DNA from: Porphyrobacter sp. AAP60
GTDB lineage: Bacteria; Pseudomonadota; Alphaproteobacteria; Sphingomonadales; Sphingomonadaceae
Direction of reading: 5' to 3'
Assembly: GCF_001296025.1 (NCBI RefSeq)
Contig: NZ_LJHV01000002.1
Span: 708,288 to 772,287 of the forward strand
Length of the DNA stretch: 64,000 bases
Shown here: positions 40,163-47,749 of the stretch, piece after piece
How positions within the stretch are numbered: position 1 is the first letter of the stretch
Layout: each line of letters begins with the position of its first letter
Translations under genes and position numbers: made by a program
Notes under the pieces: generated by a model
Database searches by the model: none
Told to the model about the DNA's origin: nothing
What the model saw: only the letters and a program-made list of their open reading frames with translations

Positions 40163-41002
40163 ATGACCCGCCGATCCGATCCCCGCACCACCCGCCTGCC
40201 CGCCCCTGCCCGCGGCCAGTTGCCCGCCTTCACCCCGGTCCCGCGCCAGTATGTCCGCCACGATGGCTGGACGCCCGAACGCCAAGCCGCCTTCATCGAA
40301 GCGCTCGCCGATACCGGATCGGTCGAGGCCGCGTGCAAGGCGGTCAACATGAGCCAGCCCGGCGCCTACCACCTTCGCCGCCAGCCCGGTGCCGATAGCT
40401 TCGCCGCCGCATGGGAGGCCGCGCTCGATTGCGGGGTGCAGCGGGTCGAGGATGTGGTGATGGACCGCGCGCTCAATGGCGTGGAGGAACCGCTCTACTC
40501 CTACGGCAAGCTGGTCGGCACCCGCCGCCGTTACAATGACCGGCTGCTGATGTTCATCCTGCGCAACCGCGCGCCCGAGCGATTTTCCGAAGGCAAGCGC
40601 ACCTCCGGCATGGGCGGCCTCAACGCGGTCGGCCAGATGGAGGTCGATCGGCTGAAGAAACAATGGCGCAAGGAATGGGAGGCCGAGCAAGCCAATGTCA
40701 CCCCCGCCGAGGTGCGCGCCAGCATCGACCGCAAGATCGAAGCGATCCGCCAGCGCCACACGAGGGACGCCGCCGCGATGTGGGCCAAGCTGTCAGACGA
40801 AACCCGCGCCGCGTGGGAGCATTTCACCGCCCTGCGCACCCGCGACCTCGACGCCCTCGCCGCCGACGAAGCCGAACGCGCGCTGGTCGCCCGGCGCATC
40901 ATCGACTGGCCCGACCCTGTGCCACCGGGGCCCTACAGGTCGCCGGAGCCTGAGCCGCCGAAGACGGTTTGGACGATCAAGGATGAGGGGTTTGATCCTT
41001 GA
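40163..41002 (+). CDS. Terminase-small-subunit-like HTH protein
   Basis: A 279-residue basic protein. The N-terminal half has a helix-turn-helix region (WTPERQAAFIEALADTGSV, EAACKAVNMSQPGAYHLRR) as in phage terminase small subunits that bind packaging sites. It continues LMFILRNRAPERF and a coiled-coil stretch (about 155-205) rich in charged residues. No large terminase or capsid genes are near, so it is either a phage remnant or a domesticated DNA-binding protein. GC is high, unlike its neighbours on either side. ATG 40163 begins MTRRSDPRTTRL. Confidence 0.65.
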   Translation: MTRRSDPRTTRLPAPARGQLPAFTPVPRQYVRHDGWTPERQAAFIEALADTGSVEAACKAVNMSQPGAYHLRRQPGADSFAAAWEAALDCGVQRVEDVVMDRALNGVEEPLYSYGKLVGTRRRYNDRLLMFILRNRAPERFSEGKRTSGMGGLNAVGQMEVDRLKKQWRKEWEAEQANVTPAEVRASIDRKIEAIRQRHTRDAAAMWAKLSDETRAAWEHFTALRTRDLDALAADEAERALVARRIIDWPDPVPPGPYRSPEPEPPKTVWTIKDEGFDP

Positions 41003-41088
41003 TGGGCGGCGGACGTGGAAAAGCATCCATTCCGGGTGGTCTTGGCCCCATAATCGTTGCACACTGCCAGACCGGAACATATGGTGTC

Positions 41089-41104
41089 CATCAGACGCCT
41101 GATG
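41089..41104 (+). promoter_or_regulatory. Hairpin in the methyltransferase leader
   Basis: CATCAG-ACGC-CTGATG forms a perfect six-base stem. It ends 9 bases before the methyltransferase ATG and abuts the ribosome site GAGG. It could modulate translation or act as an operator dyad. Confidence 0.4.
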
Positions 41105-41113
41105 AGGTTAACC

Positions 41114-42220
41114 ATGAATCTGAAAGATGCGCTCTCGATAAAACGACCGGAGCCGGTTAGCCCGCCAAGCTTTCGGTTTATCGATCTTTTTGCCGGTATC
41201 GGAGGGATGAGAATACCGTTCGATGAACTTGGCGGAGAATGCGTGTTCTCTTCCGAATGGGACGAATTTGCCAAGAAAACCTACGATCTGAATTTCGGGC
41301 ACAAGCCTTCCGGGGACATAACCCAAATCTCGGCTAAGGATATCGGCGAGCACGATTTACTGCTCGGCGGCTTCCCGTGTCAGGCGTTTTCGAATGCAGG
41401 TCTTAAACGCGGCTTTTTCGATACGCGGGGCACAATGTTCTTCGAGATCCAGCGGATTCTCGCAGAATGGCGGCCGAGAATGTTTCTGCTCGAAAACGTG
41501 AAGCAGCTTCGCGGACACGATAAAGGCAGGACACTTCAGACGATCCTCTCGATCCTGAATGGAAACTGTCCGCCAATTCCTGATGACGTGCCGATGTCGC
41601 TCGACGCAAGAAAATCGCTTTCAAAGAAACTGAACTACGCCGTTGAATGGCGGGTTCTTTCCGCCACGAGCTTTGGCGTTCCCCAACGGCGCGAACGGGT
41701 TTACATTGTAGGCTTCAATCGTGACTACTACGGCGACGCCGACCCGGCAGAAGTCTTCAAAAATCTGGAAGGGATCGAGCGTTCCACGCGGTTGGGGGAA
41801 GCGCTGGAACCGGAAGGTTCGAACAATCTTGCGCGCTACACTATTTCCGACCGCCTATGGGAAGGTCTGATCCGGCGAATGGCAAGACATGAAGCCAAAG
41901 GCAACGGGTTCGGGCACAAGGTTTTTGGCAGTGATGATGGCTACTGCAACACGATCACATCGCGATACTACAAAGACGGTCGCGAGATTCTAATCGACCA
42001 GTCGCACATCGGGCTAAATCCTAGAAGGCTCACACCTCGCGAATGTGCACGGATCCAAGGCTTTCCCGAGTGGTTCGATCTTAGCGCCTGCTCCGACACG
42101 CAGCTTTATAGGCAGTTCGGCAATTCGGTTTCGGTTCCCGTCATTCGTTCGATTGCGCGATCCATGATGGCATACTCGGACGAATTGGAAGCCATGATCA
42201 AGAAGGCTGCCGTTGGCTGA
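41114..42220 (+). CDS. DNA (cytosine-5) methyltransferase
   Basis: A 368-residue m5C methyltransferase with ordered motifs: I FIDLFAGIGGMRIPF (22-36), IV GGFPCQAFSNAG with catalytic Cys89, VI ENV (127-129), VIII QRRERVYIVGF (191-201), IX RRLTPRECARIQGFP and X QFGNSVSVPVI. The target-recognition region lies between VIII and IX (about 204-300) and is short, so the recognition site cannot be read by eye. It modifies DNA for the linked HNH nuclease. Start MNLKDALS at 41114 follows GAGG. GC is clearly below flanking genes. It overlaps vsr by 8 bases. Confidence 0.93.
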   Translation: MNLKDALSIKRPEPVSPPSFRFIDLFAGIGGMRIPFDELGGECVFSSEWDEFAKKTYDLNFGHKPSGDITQISAKDIGEHDLLLGGFPCQAFSNAGLKRGFFDTRGTMFFEIQRILAEWRPRMFLLENVKQLRGHDKGRTLQTILSILNGNCPPIPDDVPMSLDARKSLSKKLNYAVEWRVLSATSFGVPQRRERVYIVGFNRDYYGDADPAEVFKNLEGIERSTRLGEALEPEGSNNLARYTISDRLWEGLIRRMARHEAKGNGFGHKVFGSDDGYCNTITSRYYKDGREILIDQSHIGLNPRRLTPRECARIQGFPEWFDLSACSDTQLYRQFGNSVSVPVIRSIARSMMAYSDELEAMIKKAAVG

Positions 42221-42686
42221 TATTGTTAATACACGCAAACGCTCCGAGATGATGGCGGGCATTCGCGCCAAGGATACAAAGCCGGAACTCGTGGTCAGAC
42301 GATTGCTGCACAGCCTCGGCTACCGCTTCCGGCTGCACTGTAAAGACTTGCCAGGAAAGCCTGACATTGTTCTGCCGAAGTGGAGAACCGTGGTTTTGGT
42401 TCACGGTTGTTTCTGGCACGGGCACGCGAATTGCCCGCTCTTCCGGCCGCCAAAAAGCAGAACAGAATTTTGGACCAAGAAAATAAGAGCAAATGAAGAA
42501 CGTGACGACTTGGTGAGATTAAAACTTTCATCGCTAGGCTGGCGGATCGTCGAAGTTTGGGAATGTGCAATCAAGGGCCGACAACGACTTGAACCCGAGA
42601 CGCTCGCTAATCTGCTCTCAGACTCGATCAATCAGGACCTCGGCCCCATTATATCGATCCGCGGACTAGACTCGGTAAAAACCTAA
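42213..42686 (+). CDS. vsr: Very short patch repair endonuclease
   Basis: A 157-residue Vsr nuclease that nicks at T:G mismatches produced by deamination of methylated C. Catalytic Asp51 (GKPDIVLPK), His64 (VHGCFWHGH), Phe67, Trp68 and His69 fall at the same numbers as in E. coli Vsr, and the zinc ligands Cys66, His71, Cys74 and Cys118 are present. TTG 42213 is the start: AAGAAGG lies upstream and the first ATG would remove the N-terminal helix. It overlaps the methyltransferase gene and, at its end, the convergent HNH gene by 21 bases. Low GC. Confidence 0.92.
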   Translation: MADIVNTRKRSEMMAGIRAKDTKPELVVRRLLHSLGYRFRLHCKDLPGKPDIVLPKWRTVVLVHGCFWHGHANCPLFRPPKSRTEFWTKKIRANEERDDLVRLKLSSLGWRIVEVWECAIKGRQRLEPETLANLLSDSINQDLGPIISIRGLDSVKT

Positions 42687-43532
42687 GACCTCATCGGCAG
42701 AAGTCCCTGCATACTCCAGCAAGCCGGGCCGCTTTTCGATCAGCGTCAAAACATCGTTTGCGATCTCATCGAAGCCCGCAAGGTGAAGCTTCCTGTGCGC
42801 GAACGGTGACAAGGAGCAGATATTCTCCTTGATATCGAGCGACACGCCGAAATTGGCCTGTAGCTTCATGGGTATGATATGGTGAGCCTCAGCAAACGGC
42901 TTTCCAGTGGTTCTTGATAGAAAGGTAGGCAACTGCGGATAGAGTTCGCACTTGTAGCTGGCTTCCCTTAGTGCGTCTGCAGCGACCTTTGGATTACGAT
43001 CCCAAGCCTTTGTCACGTATTCAGATTGTGACGGAAGTGTGGAATTCACAACCGCCTGATAATCATCGCTTTCATCTTCAAGAGCTTGACCGCGTCCTGT
43101 CGGTGAAAACTCTCCATTTTTGATTGAATCAACAAAAGGCTTGGGTGATTTAAATATCCATATCTCGCCCGCCCTTTCGAAAACTCCCCAGTATTGACCC
43201 GCACGAACCTTGAATTCATCGTCGTTGAAATATAGACGCAACTCGCTATTGCCAGGCTTCGGAAATTTTAACTTTGGCCTGACAACCTCACCTTTCGGCC
43301 AGAGGCGAAATTCTCGGCGAGCATCTAAGCCAGCAGCTTCAATTACGCTGTCGTTCCCCTGATATTTTTTTAATTCGGCCTCACCGAAAAAGTTCACAAC
43401 AAGCTCTTTTTCGTCACTGGAAACCGTAACCTGGCCGTCTCCGGCTTCTGTAGCTGTCACAAGTGAGTAAGCGCCTCGATCCGCTTCGAAAACTGATCGC
43501 AGTCCAGCATCAAAAGTTGCGGTGCCAATCAT
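42666..43532 (-). CDS. HNH endonuclease, probable restriction enzyme
   Basis: A 288-residue protein. The C-terminal third carries an HNH site: EAHHIIP (215-221), Asn237 in IKENICSLSPFAHRKLH, and His246/His250; Cys195 and Cys239 may bind zinc. The N-terminal 160 residues are unrecognised and may hold the recognition domain. Sitting with an m5C methyltransferase and Vsr, it is best read as the restriction partner. Its ATG lies within the lepA stop (TGATG), so it appears to be translated by coupling to lepA. Low GC (28 of 60 in 43141-43200). Confidence 0.82.
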   Translation of the reverse strand: MIGTATFDAGLRSVFEADRGAYSLVTATEAGDGQVTVSSDEKELVVNFFGEAELKKYQGNDSVIEAAGLDARREFRLWPKGEVVRPKLKFPKPGNSELRLYFNDDEFKVRAGQYWGVFERAGEIWIFKSPKPFVDSIKNGEFSPTGRGQALEDESDDYQAVVNSTLPSQSEYVTKAWDRNPKVAADALREASYKCELYPQLPTFLSRTTGKPFAEAHHIIPMKLQANFGVSLDIKENICSLSPFAHRKLHLAGFDEIANDVLTLIEKRPGLLEYAGTSADEVLGFYRV

Positions 43533-45349
43533 CACTCCTCCCCCATCCTCAAGGCCGCAATGAAGGCCTCCTGAGGGATCGAGACATTCCCATACTCCCG
43601 CATGCGCGCCTTCCCCTTCTTCTGCTTGTCCAGCAGCTTCTTCTTGCGCGAGATGTCGCCGCCGTAACACTTGGCGGTCACGTCCTTGCGCATGGCGGCG
43701 ATGGTTTCGCGGGCGATCACCTTGCCGCCGATCGCGGCCTGGATCGGGATCTTGAACAGGTGGCGCGGGATCAGGTCTTTCAGGCGCTCGCACATGCCGC
43801 GTCCGCGTTCTTCCGCCACGTGGCGGTGGACGATCAGGCTTAGCGCGTCGACCGGCTCGGCATTGACGAGGATGTTCATCTTCACAAGGTCGCCCTCGCG
43901 CGTGCCGATCTGTTCGTAATCGAAGCTGGCATAGCCGCGGCTGATCGACTTCAGCCGGTCGTAGAAATCGAACACCACTTCGTTGAGCGGCAATTCATAG
44001 GTCACCTGCGCACGGCCGCCGACATATGTCAGTTCGGTCTGGATGCCGCGGCGGTCCTGACACAGTTTCAGGATCGGGCCGAGATATTCGTCGGGCGTGT
44101 AGATCACCGCCTTGATCCACGGTTCCTCGATCACATCGATGCGGTTCACATCCGGCCAGTCGGCGGGGTTGTGAATGTCGATGGTCTTGGCGTCCTCGTT
44201 CTTGGTGTGACCAAGGTGGATGCGATAGACCACCGATGGCGCGGTGGTGATGAGGTCGAGGTCGTACTCGCGGGTCAGGCGTTCCTGAATGATTTCAAGG
44301 TGCAGCAGGCCAAGGAACCCGCAGCGGAAGCCGAATCCCAGCGCGGCGGAGCTTTCCATTTCGAAGCTGAAGCTGGCATCGTTGAGCCGCAGTTTGGCGA
44401 TGCTCTCGCGCAGCTTCTCGAAATCCGCGGCGTCCACCGGGAACAGCCCGCAGAACACCACCGGCTGCACTTCCTTGTAGCCGGGCAGCGGTGTGTCGGA
44501 ACCGTTTTTGACCGTGGTAATGGTGTCACCGACGCGGGCCTGTTCGACCTCCTTGATCTGCGCGGTGATGAAGCCGATTTCGCCGGGGCCAAGCTCCTGC
44601 AAGTCGGTGCGCTTGGGGGTGAAGCAGCCGACGCGGTCGACAAGGTGCTGGGTTCCGCCCTGCATGAAGCGGATGTTGAGGCCTTTGGTCAGCTTGCCGT
44701 CGATCACGCGCACGAGGATGACGACGCCGAGGTAGGGATCGTACCACGAATCCACGAGGCTGGCGGTCAGCGGCGCGTCGATCTTGCCCTTGGGCGGCGG
44801 GATGCGGGTGACGACCGCTTCGAGCACTTCCTCGATCCCGATGCCCGATTTGGCGGAGGAGAGGACGGCGTCGGACGCGTCGATCCCGATGATGTCCTCG
44901 ATCTCCTTGCGCACCTTTTCGGGTTCGGCCGCGGGGAGATCGATCTTGTTGATGACGGGGACGATTTCGTGGTCGTGCTCGATCGACTGGTAGACATTGG
45001 CGAGGGTCTGCGCCTCGACCCCCTGCGCGGCGTCGACCACCAGCAGCGCGCCTTCGCAGGCGGCGAGGCTGCGGCTGACTTCGTAGGCGAAGTCGACATG
45101 GCCGGGGGTGTCCATCAGGTTGAGCTGATAGGTCTCGCCATCCTTGGCGGTGTAGTTGAGGCGCACGGTCTGCGCCTTGATGGTGATGCCGCGCTCTTTC
45201 TCGATGTCCATGTTATCAAGGACTTGCTCGGACATCTCGCGCGCGGTGAGGCCCCCGGTGAACTGGATCAGCCGATCCGCCAGCGTGGACTTGCCATGGT
45301 CAATATGGGCGATGATGCTAAAATTGCGGATTTTGGAAAGGTCAGTCAT
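43532..45349 (-). CDS. lepA: Elongation factor 4 (LepA)
   Basis: A 605-residue ribosome-associated GTPase that acts during elongation or subunit maturation. G1 is AHIDHGKST, the switch I region is [12 protein letters not shown]3 is DTPGHVDF, G4 is NKIDLP. LepA-specific C-terminal segments are present, including [12 protein letters not shown] and [21 protein letters not shown]. It ends normally at [10 protein letters not shown], so the accessory insertion did not truncate it. The stop codon overlaps the HNH nuclease start. Confidence 0.96.
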   Translation of the reverse strand: MTDLSKIRNFSIIAHIDHGKSTLADRLIQFTGGLTAREMSEQVLDNMDIEKERGITIKAQTVRLNYTAKDGETYQLNLMDTPGHVDFAYEVSRSLAACEGALLVVDAAQGVEAQTLANVYQSIEHDHEIVPVINKIDLPAAEPEKVRKEIEDIIGIDASDAVLSSAKSGIGIEEVLEAVVTRIPPPKGKIDAPLTASLVDSWYDPYLGVVILVRVIDGKLTKGLNIRFMQGGTQHLVDRVGCFTPKRTDLQELGPGEIGFITAQIKEVEQARVGDTITTVKNGSDTPLPGYKEVQPVVFCGLFPVDAADFEKLRESIAKLRLNDASFSFEMESSAALGFGFRCGFLGLLHLEIIQERLTREYDLDLITTAPSVVYRIHLGHTKNEDAKTIDIHNPADWPDVNRIDVIEEPWIKAVIYTPDEYLGPILKLCQDRRGIQTELTYVGGRAQVTYELPLNEVVFDFYDRLKSISRGYASFDYEQIGTREGDLVKMNILVNAEPVDALSLIVHRHVAEERGRGMCERLKDLIPRHLFKIPIQAAIGGKVIARETIAAMRKDVTAKCYGGDISRKKKLLDKQKKGKARMREYGNVSIPQEAFIAALRMGEE

Positions 45350-45416
45350 TATGGCAGCGACTTAGCGTTGCACCACGGCAAAGTCATTCGAGAAAAACGC
45401 AACACTCCCGGCCAAA

Positions 45417-47594
45417 TCACCCCGCATCAGAACGCGCGTGCGCCGTATAGCCGAACTTGGGCACTGTCCCGCCTTGATCAATGCCGTGGAAGCTGCCTGG
45501 AGCGAGTGGCGCGACAGGGGTGCCAGCTGCTGCCAGCGCATAGGGTGACACCCGGTTACGGGTGCATAGGCCGCCGGACCCGTCCTCGATAAGCGATTGT
45601 TCGAATTCGAGACCCTGCACATCGCCATTCGACCGGATCACTGTCGCCACCGCGAGCTGCCCGCCCCCAAGGTCGACCACGAACTGCGTGCCCTTGGGCA
45701 CCTCCGCCAACCCCTCGATCAGAGCGCCCGTGCGTGACAGGTTCCGCATCGTTACCTCGTAGGCATAGTCATCATGGATCACCTGTATCTTGCGGAACAC
45801 GGTGCGGCGACGGGCGCGGCGGGTGCGGTCGCAGCCCGGTTCGATCTTCCAAGTGCCACCCGCCATTTCCTTGGCAATGGTGTGATGGTCGACAGGCTCG
45901 CTAAAGATCGGCCCCTCAAGATAGCGCACTCCGCATTCGGTGAGAGCCGTCAGCAGCGAAGCGCTTTCCAGGCCATTGGCGATAGTGTCCATCTGCAGTG
46001 CGCCAGCCAAGGCAACAATTGCCCGTAACAGACCCATTTCGCGGCTATCATGCCGCTCTGCTTCCGCGATCAACTTTTCATCAATCTTGATTGCGTCAAA
46101 CGGTGCACGGCGCAAATAGGCAAGCGAGGAGTAGCCGCTGCCAAACTCATCGAGAGTGAGCCGGACGCCGAACTTGAACAGCGATGCAAGCGTGCGATCG
46201 ACCAGGTTTGTGTCACCAAAGAAAACCGCTTCGCTAATTTCGAGTTCAAGTCGTCCTGGCGCAAGGCCTGCACCATCGACTGACCGTTCAACAAGCTCCG
46301 CGAAATCATCGGTGAGGAAAAGCGCCACCGGGACGTTGGCCGCCACGCGCACGCTATCGGGCCATTCGGCAGCGCGCCGGCAAGCTTCGGCGATCGCCCA
46401 TCGTCCGACATCGACGCTCATGGCCGATCCTTCGACTATCTTGGCAAACTCTTCCTCATCAATGATCCCGCGATCCGGATGATGCCAACAAACGTGGGCT
46501 TCCAGCGCGCAGACTGATTGAGAGGCTGCGTCGACAATAGGTTCAAACCGCAAGAACAGCTGTTCCTCGCGCAGAGCAGCGCCCAGATCCTGTTCAAGCC
46601 GCCGACGGAATATCGTCTCGTTTTCGAGCTCGCCCGAAAAGAAGCGATATTGTCCGCGGCCACCATTCTTGGCGGCGTAAAGTGCAAGGTCGGCAGAGCG
46701 CACGATTTCCTCGCGGGTCACGCCATCATGCGGCGCAATCGCGATCCCGACCGATGCACCGATGACGCATCGTCCTTCTTCAAGGCTGTAGGGCTGCCTC
46801 AGCATGGTGACGATTTTCATCGCCAATTCGCCAAGAACACCGCGATCATCGATGTCGGGTAATACAACTTGAAACTCATCGCCGCCAAGACGACCGATCT
46901 CGCAATCGCGATCAAGCGCCCGGTTCAGCCGTGCAGCAACCTGCTTGAGCAACTCGTCACCCGCAGCATGACCCAATGTATCGTTGACGTGTTTGAACCG
47001 ATCGAGGTCCAGCATCATCACCGCACAATTGCGCCGAGCAGCCTTGAAAGCGGTGAGCATCGAATCAAGCTGATGCGCCATACGATGACGGTTGCTGAGC
47101 CCGGTAAGCGAATCAAAACGTGCCAGCCGCTCGGTTTCCTCCTCGCGGCGGTATTCATCGGTGATATCTGCGCCAGTGCCACGAAAACCGGTAAAGCGGC
47201 CGTTAGTGGAGAACGCTGGTTGTCCGGCAAGCCGTAGTACGACACCATCAGGGTTCCGCGCAGCACGCACTGACAGTCCGGCAAATGGTTTGTGCGCGCC
47301 AAGCATCAAAGGCAACGATTTGCCCCGACCATCACGGTCAGCAGCGGTAAAGATCGCAGTCAGAGGGTGGCCCAGCAACTCGCTGAGAGGAATATCAAGT
47401 CGAGAGGCAATTGCACCCGACAGGTAAGTGAGATTGCCGCAGTCGTCACTCGCCCAAAACCAGCCCAGTCCCGATTCTTCGAGTTCGTCGAGCATCGCCA
47501 ACCGCTCGCCATCGGAGAGTGCCGAAGCAGGTGATCTGCTCTGCATTCGCGATGCTGCGCTGCCACGTGATGACAAGAGACCCTTGAGGGACAT
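45417..47594 (-). CDS. PAS-GGDEF-EAL-PilZ protein with degenerate EAL site
   Basis: A 725-residue cytoplasmic c-di-GMP protein. PAS is at about 35-145. The GGDEF domain (160-320) has an intact RLGGDEF (237-241), so it could make c-di-GMP. The EAL domain (335-575) has EAH (365-367) in place of EAL, LDEFGSGYSS instead of DDFGTGYSS, and ANGLES instead of AEGVET, so phosphodiesterase activity is doubtful. PilZ (590-680) has RRRTVF and RNLSRTGALIEG. Same plan as the next upstream gene (about 155 bases away), minus the membrane segments: a diverged tandem duplicate. Confidence 0.9.
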   Translation of the reverse strand: MSLKGLLSSRGSAASRMQSRSPASALSDGERLAMLDELEESGLGWFWASDDCGNLTYLSGAIASRLDIPLSELLGHPLTAIFTAADRDGRGKSLPLMLGAHKPFAGLSVRAARNPDGVVLRLAGQPAFSTNGRFTGFRGTGADITDEYRREEETERLARFDSLTGLSNRHRMAHQLDSMLTAFKAARRNCAVMMLDLDRFKHVNDTLGHAAGDELLKQVAARLNRALDRDCEIGRLGGDEFQVVLPDIDDRGVLGELAMKIVTMLRQPYSLEEGRCVIGASVGIAIAPHDGVTREEIVRSADLALYAAKNGGRGQYRFFSGELENETIFRRRLEQDLGAALREEQLFLRFEPIVDAASQSVCALEAHVCWHHPDRGIIDEEEFAKIVEGSAMSVDVGRWAIAEACRRAAEWPDSVRVAANVPVALFLTDDFAELVERSVDGAGLAPGRLELEISEAVFFGDTNLVDRTLASLFKFGVRLTLDEFGSGYSSLAYLRRAPFDAIKIDEKLIAEAERHDSREMGLLRAIVALAGALQMDTIANGLESASLLTALTECGVRYLEGPIFSEPVDHHTIAKEMAGGTWKIEPGCDRTRRARRRTVFRKIQVIHDDYAYEVTMRNLSRTGALIEGLAEVPKGTQFVVDLGGGQLAVATVIRSNGDVQGLEFEQSLIEDGSGGLCTRNRVSPYALAAAGTPVAPLAPGSFHGIDQGGTVPKFGYTAHARSDAG

Positions 47595-47749
47595 CTCGGT
47601 CAGAACCTCCAGATTTCCTCTGGTACTGTTGCCCTGCTTGGCAACGCACCTGTGTGGACCAGAGGTAAAGCCCGATGGTTATTTTTGTCCTAAAGGCGAG
47701 AGGCAACGATCGTTGAAATCAGCCGATTGGCCGTGCCCGAGCGGTCGCC

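Noticed and set aside
40163..41002. Prophage suggested by the terminase-like gene
   Set aside because: No portal, large terminase, capsid, integrase or att repeats occur nearby; a single small-subunit-like gene is not enough.
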